From positions 1 through 64,000 of the forward strand of contig JBMHCX010000005.1 of NCBI GenBank assembly GCA_049889695.1: 64,000 nucleotides of DNA, in the 5' to 3' direction. Made by a program: the position numbers and the translations under genes. The notes beneath the pieces were generated by a model, which saw nothing but the letters and a program-made list of their open reading frames with translations, was not told the DNA's origin and searched no databases. Each line of letters starts with the position of its first letter. Positions within the stretch are counted from its first letter, which is position 1. The stretch is from WTJH01 sp049889695 (GTDB taxonomy: Bacteria > Bacteroidota > Bacteroidia > Flavobacteriales > Flavobacteriaceae). Positions 53,647-62,251 of this stretch are shown here, piece by piece.

Positions 53647-54681
53647 ATGCTGCATTCATTAATTATTGGGTTTGGTTTAGCGGGGATGGCTTATGCTGAA
53701 CAGCTTCGGCAAAGCGCTAAAGATTTCCGTGTGATCTACCAGGCAGACAGCGGCTCATCACTTAAAGCAGCAGGTATATTTAACCCTACCATTCTCAAGC
53801 GCTATACGATGGCATGGGAAGGACTAGATTTTTATCGGGAGGCGAATCTTTTTTACAGTCGTCAGGCTGCTCGACTGGGAACAAATTACTTTCAATCGCT
53901 TCCCATTTGTAAAGTTTTTGCCAACGATGGCGACCATAATCGATGGCTTTCAGCTGCAGGTTCTATGGGGCTCGATCTATTTTTAGACCCAAAAATTTAT
54001 CAGGATAGCATTCCTAATGTCAAGACACCACACGGATATGGACAAGTGAATGGTGTTGGCCGCTTGGATATTCCAGGACTTCAGCAGCACTTAATTCGCG
54101 AAAATCCCGCTAGTTTTATGCAAGAGAGTTTTGAATTTGATGCTCTTACTGTACATCCCCATGGGGTGGAATACAAAGGGATAAAGGCCCAGCAGTTGAT
54201 CTTTTGCCAAGGTTTTCAAGCGCAGCAGAATCCTTTTTTCCCACTACCCGCCCTAAAAGGTTGTAAAGGGGAATTTTTTATTGTTGAAGCACCACAGTGG
54301 CCAGAAGATAAACTACTGAAAAGTAGTATTTTCATTGTGCCACTTGGGTCTCATCGTTTTTGGGTGGGAGCTACCTTCGATTGGAAGGATAAGGGCTTAC
54401 AGCCAACAGTGCAAGGGAAAGAATGGTTAGTAGCCCGTATAGATAAATTGATACAAGGACCCTACACCATACTCCATCATCAGGCCCAGATTCGCCCAAC
54501 GGTTAGCGATAGGAGGCCACTTTTAGAACAGCACTCTCAATTCAAGCGGCTCTATGCATTTAACGGCTTGGGAACTCGTGGAGTACTGATGGCACCTCGC
54601 CTGTCCCGTTTATTGGTGGAAGCTATAGACGAACAAAAAGAGATTCCTGTTGAGCTCACACCCAACAGAAGTAAAGAATAG
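53647..54681 (+). CDS. FAD-dependent amino-acid-oxidase-type oxidoreductase
   Basis: The 344-aa protein has an N-terminal Rossmann FAD motif (IIGFGLAGMAYAEQL) and the DAO-family C-terminal G-L-G-T-R-G-V-L-M-A-P motif. It resembles glycine/sarcosine oxidases of the DadA/ThiO group, but the substrate is unknown. I chose the ATG at 53647; a TTG two codons upstream is also possible. The gene lies directly behind the gldN terminator and 5 nt before the ABC-F gene. Confidence 0.85.
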   Translation: MLHSLIIGFGLAGMAYAEQLRQSAKDFRVIYQADSGSSLKAAGIFNPTILKRYTMAWEGLDFYREANLFYSRQAARLGTNYFQSLPICKVFANDGDHNRWLSAAGSMGLDLFLDPKIYQDSIPNVKTPHGYGQVNGVGRLDIPGLQQHLIRENPASFMQESFEFDALTVHPHGVEYKGIKAQQLIFCQGFQAQQNPFFPLPALKGCKGEFFIVEAPQWPEDKLLKSSIFIVPLGSHRFWVGATFDWKDKGLQPTVQGKEWLVARIDKLIQGPYTILHHQAQIRPTVSDRRPLLEQHSQFKRLYAFNGLGTRGVLMAPRLSRLLVEAIDEQKEIPVELTPNRSKE

Positions 54682-54686
54682 TCGAT

Positions 54687-56600
54687 ATGTTAAGTGTTCA
54701 AAACTTAAGTGTGTATTTTGGAGGAGAAACGCTGTTTGAGGATCTGTCTTTTCGTTTAGGAAGTGGCGATCGCGTAGGCTTAATCGGAAAAAATGGTGCC
54801 GGAAAATCAACACTTTTAAAAATTCTCTCCAAGCAACAAAAGCCTACATCGGGGATAATATCCTTAGAGAAAAAATGTACCCTCGGATACTTGTCGCAAG
54901 ATCTAGATTTCGAAAAAGGAGCTACAGTTTTGGAAGAGGCTTATAAGGCATTTCCTGAGATTAAGGCCTTGGAAGTACGACAAACCGAATTGGAGCACTT
55001 GCTTTCCACATCAGACGATTATGAAAGTGACCGTTATTTGGGGTGGGTCAGTGAAATTTCTGAGTTAACGACCCAGTTGGAGTTGGCAGGAGGATATACC
55101 TATCAGGCAGAGACGGAACGTATTCTGAAAGGTCTAGGGTTTAGTCGAGCAATGTTCGACCAATCGACCGATAGTTTATCAGGGGGGTGGCGTATGCGGA
55201 TTGAATTAGCCAAGCTTTTACTCAACAAGCACGATATTTTACTTTTAGATGAACCGACCAACCACTTGGATATTGAATCTATTTTGTGGTTTGAAGATTA
55301 TTTAAAAAAGTACCCAGGTGCCGTATTGGTTGTTTCTCACGACCGTATGTTTTTAGATCAGGTTACCAACAGAACCATAGAGATTATTCAGAGGCGCATT
55401 TTTGACTTTAAAAAGTCTTACAGTAGTTATATGGAGTTGCGTTCGGAGCTGCGAAAGCAACAAGCTGCTGCCCAAAAAAATCAAGAGAAAGAAATCCAAC
55501 AAACAGAACGACTCATCGAGCGATTCCGTTCCAAAGCCTCCAAGGCAAGTATGGCGCAGTCCTTAATTAAGAAGTTGGAAAAAATGGATCGTATAGAAGT
55601 CGATCCTGATGAGGAGGCCCCCATGAAAATAAGATTTCCCGCCCCAAAAACACCGGGAAAGGTGGTGCTTAGGATCAACGATGTTGCCAAAACATATGGC
55701 GATCACCGTGTACTTGAAAATGTCGATTTAGAACTAGAACGGTCGACTAAATTAGCGTTTGTAGGTCAAAACGGACAGGGGAAATCTACTCTGGCGAAGA
55801 TCATAGCAGGTGAGTTAGACCATGATGGAAAAGTGATCTTAGGGCATAATGTACAGTTGGGTTATTTTGCACAAAACCAGTCTGAAACTTTAGCACCTGA
55901 ATTAACGGTATTAGAAGCCGTAGAAGAAGCGGCTACGGAAGAGAACCGCAGTCGAGTAAGAGATATGCTGGGCGCTTTTCTTTTTCGCGGCGATGCGGTC
56001 GACAAAAAAATAAAAGTTTTGTCTGGAGGAGAACGCAATCGAGTGGCGCTTTGTAAACTGATGCTGGAGCCTTTTAACGTTCTCTTGATGGACGAGCCCA
56101 CCAATCATTTGGATATGCACTCCAAACATGTATTAAAAGAGGCATTATTAGAATATCCAGGGACAGTAATCCTGGTTTCCCACGATCGTGATTTCCTGAC
56201 GGATTTATGCCAGCAGACATTGGCTTTTAAAGAAGGGCAGGTTCGTCTGTTTCTTGGTGGGATAAACGATTATTTGGCTTCTCAAGCCCTTTCAGATATG
56301 CGTGCTCTGGAGCAAAAAACAACAGAGGCCACTGCCTCCAATAAAAATGGAAGTGCTGCCGAAGAATATTCCAACCAAAAGCAGCGCAAAAAATATCAGA
56401 ACAAAGTTCAGAAGCTTGAGCGTGATATTGCAACGCTTGAAAAAGAAATTAAAGCGATAGATTTTGAATTAGAAATCAATTACGAAGAGACCATTTCAAC
56501 GCCAGATTTCTTTGATAAATACAACGCAAAAAAAGAACTCCTCCAATCTAAAATGGAAGCTTGGGAAGAAGCAGTAGAGGTTTTGGAAGGCCTAGGCTAG
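54687..56600 (+). CDS. ABC-F family ATP-binding protein
   Basis: ABC-F proteins are soluble, act on ribosomes, and lack membrane domains. The 637-aa protein has two ATPase domains (Walker A GKNGAGKST and GQNGQGKST; signatures LSGGWRMR and LSGGERNR), the interdomain linker (about 245-305) rich in charged residues, and a C-terminal coiled coil (about 555-637) like Uup/YdiF. Probable role in translation factor function or DNA-linked processes as in Uup; specific role unknown. Its end overlaps convergent trxB by 9 nt. Confidence 0.93.
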   Translation: MLSVQNLSVYFGGETLFEDLSFRLGSGDRVGLIGKNGAGKSTLLKILSKQQKPTSGIISLEKKCTLGYLSQDLDFEKGATVLEEAYKAFPEIKALEVRQTELEHLLSTSDDYESDRYLGWVSEISELTTQLELAGGYTYQAETERILKGLGFSRAMFDQSTDSLSGGWRMRIELAKLLLNKHDILLLDEPTNHLDIESILWFEDYLKKYPGAVLVVSHDRMFLDQVTNRTIEIIQRRIFDFKKSYSSYMELRSELRKQQAAAQKNQEKEIQQTERLIERFRSKASKASMAQSLIKKLEKMDRIEVDPDEEAPMKIRFPAPKTPGKVVLRINDVAKTYGDHRVLENVDLELERSTKLAFVGQNGQGKSTLAKIIAGELDHDGKVILGHNVQLGYFAQNQSETLAPELTVLEAVEEAATEENRSRVRDMLGAFLFRGDAVDKKIKVLSGGERNRVALCKLMLEPFNVLLMDEPTNHLDMHSKHVLKEALLEYPGTVILVSHDRDFLTDLCQQTLAFKEGQVRLFLGGINDYLASQALSDMRALEQKTTEATASNKNGSAAEEYSNQKQRKKYQNKVQKLERDIATLEKEIKAIDFELEINYEETISTPDFFDKYNAKKELLQSKMEAWEEAVEVLEGLG

Positions 56601-57527
56601 TGCTTGTAAATAGCGTTCAGCATCTAAAGCAGCCATACATCCTGTACCTGCAGCCGTAACCGCCTGTCGATATTCTTTATCTTGAACATCTCCAGCAGCG
56701 AAAACACCCGGAAGATTGGTATGTGTACTTTTACCTTCAGTAATTAAATAACCACTTTCATCCATGTCTAACTGGCCAGAAAACATTTCGGTATTGGGTT
56801 TATGACCAATAGCGATGAAAAGTCCGGTAATTGGAATTTCTTCTTTTTCGTTGGTTTGGTTATTCACCATACGGAGTCCTTCAACCACCTGATCTCCCAA
56901 TACTTCATCCACTTCTGTATGATATCTAAGGTCGATGTTCGGAGTATTGGTTACCCGGTGTTGCATGGCTTTAGAGGCTCGCATTTCTCCTTTGCGCACG
57001 AGCATGGTCACTTTCTTACAAATATTGGCAAGATAGGTCGCTTCCTCGGCCGCAGTATCGCCACCTCCTACAATAGCAACTTCCTGACCTTTGTAGAAAA
57101 ATCCATCACAAACCGCGCAAGCTGATACTCCTCCGCCACGAAGTTTTTGTTCGCTGGGGAGCCCTAAATATTTTGCCGTCGCACCGGTACTGATAATAAT
57201 TGTTTTCGCCAAAAGTTCAGTTCCATCTTCTGCAATGGCTTTGTGCAGTCCTCCTTTTTCCGGAGAAAAAACAACCTCTTTGATAAAACCAACTCGGACA
57301 TCTGTGCCAAATCGTTCGGCTTGTTGTTGAAGTTCGACCATCATGGTAGGCCCGTCGACTCCTTTGGGGTAGCCAGGGAAATTATCCACCTCTGTTGTGG
57401 TGGTCAGTTGTCCTCCCGGCTCCAGTCCAGTGTAAAGAACAGGATTCAGGTCAGCTCTTGCGGCGTATATGGCAGCAGTGTATCCTGCAGGTCCACTTCC
57501 AATAATGAGTGTTTTTAATGGCTCCAT
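56592..57527 (-). CDS. trxB: Thioredoxin-disulfide reductase
   Basis: TrxB passes electrons from NADPH through FAD to thioredoxin. The 311-aa protein has the FAD motif IIGSGPAGYTAAIYAARA, the redox pair Cys137-A-V-Cys140 (CAVCDG), the NADPH motif GGGDTAAEEA and the C-terminal GVFAAGDVQDKEYRQ. It is a stand-alone gene with its own consensus promoter. Confidence 0.96.
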   Translation of the reverse strand: MEPLKTLIIGSGPAGYTAAIYAARADLNPVLYTGLEPGGQLTTTTEVDNFPGYPKGVDGPTMMVELQQQAERFGTDVRVGFIKEVVFSPEKGGLHKAIAEDGTELLAKTIIISTGATAKYLGLPSEQKLRGGGVSACAVCDGFFYKGQEVAIVGGGDTAAEEATYLANICKKVTMLVRKGEMRASKAMQHRVTNTPNIDLRYHTEVDEVLGDQVVEGLRMVNNQTNEKEEIPITGLFIAIGHKPNTEMFSGQLDMDESGYLITEGKSTHTNLPGVFAAGDVQDKEYRQAVTAAGTGCMAALDAERYLQALA

Positions 57528-57544
57528 ATGATCTATTTGAGGGT

Positions 57545-57577
57545 CAAATTTAAGGGAACTCTTGAGAAAATAAACAA
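57545..57577 (-). promoter_or_regulatory. Bacteroidetes-type promoter of trxB
   Basis: On the minus strand TTG (57577-57575), 22 nt, then TAAATTTG (57552-57545) is a perfect TTG/TAnnTTTG pair. The -7 element ends 18 nt before the trxB ATG. The rest of the gap up to 57800 shows no other feature I can name. Confidence 0.68.
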
Positions 57578-57804
57578 GATTTAATAGTTCTTTATCATCT
57601 ACTCATTAACAGCCGTTGTTGGATCTTTAGCAAAGGAGTTGCACATCTATCAGAGGCCAAACCAGTCAGAATAATAGGGCAAGAAGCGCTGAAGTTCTAT
57701 CATAAGATTTGTACATTGATATCACCAATTTTTTAGCTTTAAGGCGTTGGTAAAATGAATTCGCTTGAAATAATTTTATACGGATGGTACCAAGAGAATT
57801 GAAG

Positions 57805-58617
57805 ATGAAACATAAACATACATTCGAACAAGAGTATCCCTTAACAAAGGAGCAAATCGCTTTCTATAAAAAGAACCGATACATCAAGCTGAAACATGTA
57901 TTTGATCGGGAAACATTAGATCATTTTAATACAGTCATCAGTCAACAAGTAACGGCCTTAAATGTCGATCAACTCCCTTTGGAAAAGCGATCAACCTATG
58001 GGAAAGCTTTTCTCCAAATGTTTAATTTATGGACAACGGACGATGCTGTCAAAACCTTTGTCTTCAATAAACGACTGGCACAAATGGCCGCCCGACTGAT
58101 GGAGGTAGAGGGTGTTCGTCTATATCACGATCAGGCACTGTATAAGGAAGCCGGGGGAGGCATCACTCCATGGCATGCAGACCAATATTATTGGCCGTTA
58201 ACAACAGATAAAACCATTACTGCTTGGATACCATTACAACAGACACCCTTAGCGATGGGGCCTTTAGAATTTAGTGCTGGGAGCCATCAAATTCTTGAAG
58301 GTCGAGAACTATCCATCAGCGATGAGAGTGAACAACAAATTTCTAAGCGATTAAGAGTTACTGACTATAAGCATGTTGTTGAAGCCTATGATGTGGGTGA
58401 AATTAGTTTCCACTCTGGATGGATATTCCATCGGGCAGGTGCAAATACGACCAACCAAATGCGTAAAGTGATGACCATTATATATATGGATAAAAACATG
58501 ACCCTTAAACAGCCGTCGAATGAAGGTCAACAAAACGATTGGGACACCTGGTGCCCTGGGGCGAAAGTTGGTGAGGTGGTGCAAACTCATTTAAACCCCA
58601 TCCTTTATCAGGATTAA
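57805..58617 (+). CDS. Phytanoyl-CoA dioxygenase (PhyH) family protein
   Basis: This is an iron/2-oxoglutarate-dependent oxygenase of about 270 aa. The facial triad is visible as H-A-D in PWHADQYYW (His124, Asp126 from this start) and the distal His in GWIFHRAGANTT (His209), with a conserved Arg/Asn set following. GPLEFSAGSH matches the PhyH fold. Substrate unknown; bacterial members hydroxylate diverse small molecules. I chose the ATG at 57805, preceded by purine-rich AGAGAATTGAAG; an ATG seven codons upstream (57784) is possible. The next gene is a sulfatase. Confidence 0.85.
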   Translation: MKHKHTFEQEYPLTKEQIAFYKKNRYIKLKHVFDRETLDHFNTVISQQVTALNVDQLPLEKRSTYGKAFLQMFNLWTTDDAVKTFVFNKRLAQMAARLMEVEGVRLYHDQALYKEAGGGITPWHADQYYWPLTTDKTITAWIPLQQTPLAMGPLEFSAGSHQILEGRELSISDESEQQISKRLRVTDYKHVVEAYDVGEISFHSGWIFHRAGANTTNQMRKVMTIIYMDKNMTLKQPSNEGQQNDWDTWCPGAKVGEVVQTHLNPILYQD

Positions 58618-58647
58618 CACTTTCGAAAAAAGTGTATCATTTTTTTA
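58617..58647 (+). terminator. Possible terminator after the PhyH-family gene
   Basis: ACACTTT (58617-58623) pairs with AAAGTGT (58629-58635) around CGAAA, overlapping the last base of the stop codon. A run of seven Ts begins 4-5 nt further on. The stem is A/T-rich and the T-run is displaced, so it is moderate in strength. Confidence 0.45.
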
Positions 58648-58730
58648 CCCCAGCAAACCCCTATCCTCAAAATATAAAGGACCATCACAAAAATCAATGG
58701 AGTATGATTAGTTTGAATAAATTTTACTGT

Positions 58731-60140
58731 ATGAATAGAATTTTGATCACGCTGACTTTATTTTTAGCTGTCAGCTGTAAATCTTCCAATAGCGGGGAGA
58801 AAGTTCCCCAAGAAATGTCCCTTCCCAACATCATCCTCCTGATTGGCGATGATCAAGGATATCCTTATTTTGGGTTTATGGGGGCCGATTATGTGCAAAC
58901 CCCAAATATGGACGCATTAGCTGCTTCAGGGACCTTATTTACCCAAGGCTATGTTTCGGACAATCATTGCCGACCATCCCTGCAAACCCTACTGACAGGG
59001 ACTTTACCAATAGACTATTATAACAGAGCCGGAAACCTTTATCAGCAAATGCTAAATGTGCGAAATATTCCTTCCGACTCTGCTCAAGCATTTTTAAGTT
59101 ATTTCGATAAGCGATCGCTTCACATGAAAAACTATCGTACTCTTCCCGAACTTCTCAAGCAAAAGGGATATGTGAGTTTTCAAGGCGGTAAGTGGTGGGA
59201 ATTTAACTTCGAAAATGGCGGTTTTACCCACGGGATGACAAAAGGATGGACAGAGGGAGAACAAAAGACAAAAGATTGGTTTATTCAGCATATGGGAGGC
59301 GATGGAATGGATTTGGCTCGTGTGACTAATCAGCCAGCATATGACTTTCTGGAGGAAACTTCAGGACAGCCCTTTTTTATGTGGTTTGCGCCCTCTTTAC
59401 CCCATTACCCTTTCGATGCTCCAGAGCAATATTACAACCTCTACAAAGATAAAGACATGTCAGAATCGGCTAAGCAGTACTATGCTAACTGTACATGGTT
59501 TGACGATGCATGGGGTCAGATGGTCGCTCACTTAAAAGAAAAAGAGCTTTTGGAGAATACGCTAATCATTTACGTAAATGATAATGGCTGGGAACAAGAC
59601 CCCAAACAAGAGTTTTGGAACGACCCTATGCGATCTCATAATGGAGGGGACAAGGGAAAAGGGTCTATCTACGATATGTCTTTTCGCAGTCCAATTATCT
59701 TTTCATATCCTGGGCAAATAGCCGCCAACAAAAGATCGGAGGCTTTAATTCACAGTGCGGATATTCCCGCTACTATTTTAGATTACGTAGGGATTGAAAT
59801 TCCTAAGAATTATTTTGGGGTATCCTACAAACCCGTATTGGAAAATACTCGTTCTGCCATTAGAAATTCAGTTTTCGGAAATGTAGTGACCACCAGAAGC
59901 GACGACCCCAAAAACGTTATGGGAGATCATGTCAATGGATATTGGATTCGGCAAGATCAGTGGTTTTTAAGATGGCATGAAACCAAAAATGAGGTGGAGC
60001 TCTTTGATTTGACAACCGATCTAAGAAATGACAATGACGTTTCTAAAGATTATCCTGAAGTGACAGCCATGCTATTGGACCAATTGGAAGCCTACAAAAA
60101 ACTACACGGAGCAGATTGGAGATTAGAAGTCTATAAGTAA
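58731..60140 (+). CDS. Sulfatase family lipoprotein with atypical C-R-P-S-L active-site motif
   Basis: From the ATG at 58731 the 469-aa protein starts with a lipobox signal (LAVSC, Cys16), so it should be anchored in the envelope. Sulfatase hallmarks are metal residues in LIGDDQG (Asp40, Asp41), the N-PNMDALAASG block and the C-terminal HNGGDKGKGSIYDMSFRSPIIF. The nucleophile segment reads N-H-C80-R-P-S-L-Q-T-L-L-T-G; the canonical CxPSR arginine is Leu84. Its target is probably a sulfate ester of a marine glycan or small molecule, which is inference. A start 33 codons upstream lacks a signal peptide and was rejected. Confidence 0.85.
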   Translation: MNRILITLTLFLAVSCKSSNSGEKVPQEMSLPNIILLIGDDQGYPYFGFMGADYVQTPNMDALAASGTLFTQGYVSDNHCRPSLQTLLTGTLPIDYYNRAGNLYQQMLNVRNIPSDSAQAFLSYFDKRSLHMKNYRTLPELLKQKGYVSFQGGKWWEFNFENGGFTHGMTKGWTEGEQKTKDWFIQHMGGDGMDLARVTNQPAYDFLEETSGQPFFMWFAPSLPHYPFDAPEQYYNLYKDKDMSESAKQYYANCTWFDDAWGQMVAHLKEKELLENTLIIYVNDNGWEQDPKQEFWNDPMRSHNGGDKGKGSIYDMSFRSPIIFSYPGQIAANKRSEALIHSADIPATILDYVGIEIPKNYFGVSYKPVLENTRSAIRNSVFGNVVTTRSDDPKNVMGDHVNGYWIRQDQWFLRWHETKNEVELFDLTTDLRNDNDVSKDYPEVTAMLLDQLEAYKKLHGADWRLEVYK

Positions 60141-60210
60141 CTCCTTGTTTTGGAGCATTCCATCATCTGTACTTTTAAACCTTTTCGTTTGTAATAGATG
60201 GTTCGTATAA

Positions 60211-60240
60211 AAAAACACCCTTATCTAAATTAGGGTGTCT
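60211..60240 (-). terminator. Terminator of acs (bidirectional shape)
   Basis: ACACCCT (60215-60221) pairs with AGGGTGT (60232-60238). In the minus direction it is followed by seven Ts, about 45 nt after the acs stop codon. In the plus direction only four Ts follow, so it may weakly stop sulfatase transcripts as well. Confidence 0.8.
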
Positions 60241-60283
60241 TTTAAAAACAAATTAAATCGATCTAATTTTCAATCACAGGGGT

Positions 60284-62194
60284 TTATACCCCTACGATTT
60301 TGCGGATACTATCGACTACTTCAGGGTTGAGTAGTGTAGAGGTATCCCCTAAATTAGAAACATCTTTTTGCGCAATTTTTCGTAGAATTCGTCGCATGAT
60401 TTTTCCCGAACGTGTTTTGGGGAGTCCCGGAACAAAGATGATGGTATCCAGCTTTGCTATTGGACCGATTTTATCGGATATCAGGCGGTTAATTTCTACA
60501 CGCAATTCGTCTGGGTCGCGCTCTGCTCCCTCTTCTTTGAGAATCACATAGCCAAATAGTGCATTTCCTTTAATATCGTGTGGTTGGCCTACGATAGCAG
60601 ATTCGGCCACACTCTGATGTTCATTGATCGCATCTTCAATGGGGGCAGTCCCTAAATTGTGTCCAGAAACGATGATCACATCGTCTACACGCCCAGTGAT
60701 TCGGTAATAGCCAACGGCATCTCTCGAAGCCCCATCGCCAGTGAAGTACATGTTGTCAAAGGCTGAAAAATAGGTCTCTTTATAACGTTGGTGATTGCCC
60801 CAAATGGTGCGCGCCATGGAAGGCCAAGGGAATTTTATACACAAACGCCCGTCCACTTGATTGTCTTGAATCTCCGCACTTTTTTCATCCATTAATGCAG
60901 GCTGAATCCCGATAAAAGGAAGGGTTGCATAGGTCGGTTTGGTGGGGGTAGAATAGGGGATGGGCGAAATCATAATCCCTCCAGTTTCTGTTTGCCACCA
61001 GGTATCAACAATTGGACTTTCTTTCTTCCCAATGTTATTATTGTACCAGTGCCATGCTTCCTCATTGATGGGTTCTCCAACAGTCCCTAATACTTTTAAG
61101 GAGGAGAGGTCATATTTTTCTACAAATTCTATATTTTCTTTGGCTAAGGCACGTATAGCTGTAGGAGCTGTATAGAATTGATTGATTTTGTGTTTTTCGA
61201 CAATTTCCCAAAAACGGCCAAAGTCCGGATATGAAGGAACTCCTTCGAACATCACAGTGGTGGCTCCGTTCAGTAGGGGGCCATAGACGATGTAGGAGTG
61301 TCCTGTAATCCACCCTATATCGGCAGTACACCAATAGACGTCGTTTTCGCGATATTGGAAAATATTTTTAAACGTATAAGCCGCATAGATCATGTACCCT
61401 GCCGAAGAATGAACCATCCCTTTAGGTTTGCCTGTAGATCCAGAAGTATAGAGAATAAATAAAGGATCTTCAGCTTCCATCACTTCAGCTGCACACTCTT
61501 CACTTGCTTTTTCCATCAAAGGTTGTAGCAGATGATCGCGGCCCTCTTGCATGGACATGTCGCTGCCAATTCGTTCGGTTACCAATACACTTGTGACTTG
61601 ATGACAGTCCTCCAGGGCTTGATCGACGATGCTTTTTAAATCTATCGTTTTATCTCCTCGGAAGGAACCATCAGCTGTTAAGACGATTGAGGCATCACAA
61701 TCATTGATCCGGGTAGACAAAGCATTGGATGAAAATCCGGCAAAGACCACAGAGTGGATTGCTCCGATCCGAGCACAGGCAAGAACAGCATAGGCTAATT
61801 CTGGGATCATTGGTAAATAAATACACACACGATCACCTTTTTTAACCCCTTGATCTCTCAGCACATTTGCCATTTTATTGACCTGAGTGTAAAGGGTGTT
61901 GTAGCTGATATGTTGTGCTTCCTCCTGCGGATCGTTCGGTTCAAACAAGATGGCTGTTTTATGCCCTCTGGTCGATAGATGCCGGTCGATACAATTTTCA
62001 GTAATGTTGAGTTGAGCTCCATCAAACCACTTGACTTCAGGTTTTTGAAAATCCCACTCGAGAACACTGTCCCAGCGTTTTCTCCAAACGAAATGTTCTT
62101 CTGCTATCTCTTCCCAGAATCCTTCTGGATCACGGACAGATTTTCGATAGATTTGAAAGTACTCTTCGAGATTTTTAATATGATAATTACTCAT
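60284..62194 (-). CDS. acs: Acetyl-CoA synthetase (AMP-forming)
   Basis: Acs activates acetate to acetyl-CoA through acetyl-AMP. The 636-aa length is typical. Motifs are the P-loop-like YTSGSTGKPKGMVHS, WWQTETGG, the adenylation hinge YRITGRVDDVI, and the C-terminal PKTRSGKIMRR, whose lysine is the usual acetylation target. It lies 57 nt downstream of the acetate symporter gene, separated by a terminator-like hairpin. Confidence 0.96.
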   Translation of the reverse strand: MSNYHIKNLEEYFQIYRKSVRDPEGFWEEIAEEHFVWRKRWDSVLEWDFQKPEVKWFDGAQLNITENCIDRHLSTRGHKTAILFEPNDPQEEAQHISYNTLYTQVNKMANVLRDQGVKKGDRVCIYLPMIPELAYAVLACARIGAIHSVVFAGFSSNALSTRINDCDASIVLTADGSFRGDKTIDLKSIVDQALEDCHQVTSVLVTERIGSDMSMQEGRDHLLQPLMEKASEECAAEVMEAEDPLFILYTSGSTGKPKGMVHSSAGYMIYAAYTFKNIFQYRENDVYWCTADIGWITGHSYIVYGPLLNGATTVMFEGVPSYPDFGRFWEIVEKHKINQFYTAPTAIRALAKENIEFVEKYDLSSLKVLGTVGEPINEEAWHWYNNNIGKKESPIVDTWWQTETGGIMISPIPYSTPTKPTYATLPFIGIQPALMDEKSAEIQDNQVDGRLCIKFPWPSMARTIWGNHQRYKETYFSAFDNMYFTGDGASRDAVGYYRITGRVDDVIIVSGHNLGTAPIEDAINEHQSVAESAIVGQPHDIKGNALFGYVILKEEGAERDPDELRVEINRLISDKIGPIAKLDTIIFVPGLPKTRSGKIMRRILRKIAQKDVSNLGDTSTLLNPEVVDSIRKIVGV

Positions 62195-62206
62195 AAGTTG
62201 AAATTA

Positions 62207-62237
62207 AAAAAGGCCCTGCCTTTACAGCAGAGCCTTT
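62207..62237 (-). terminator. Terminator or attenuator between the symporter gene and acs
   Basis: In the minus direction AAAAGGCTCTGC pairs with GCAGGGCCTTTT (one T-G wobble) around TGTAAAG and is followed by further Ts. It starts 15 nt after the symporter stop. It should reduce read-through into acs, giving more symporter than acs mRNA, or acs may have its own start site. Confidence 0.8.
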
Positions 62238-62251
62238 TGTGATATAATTGG

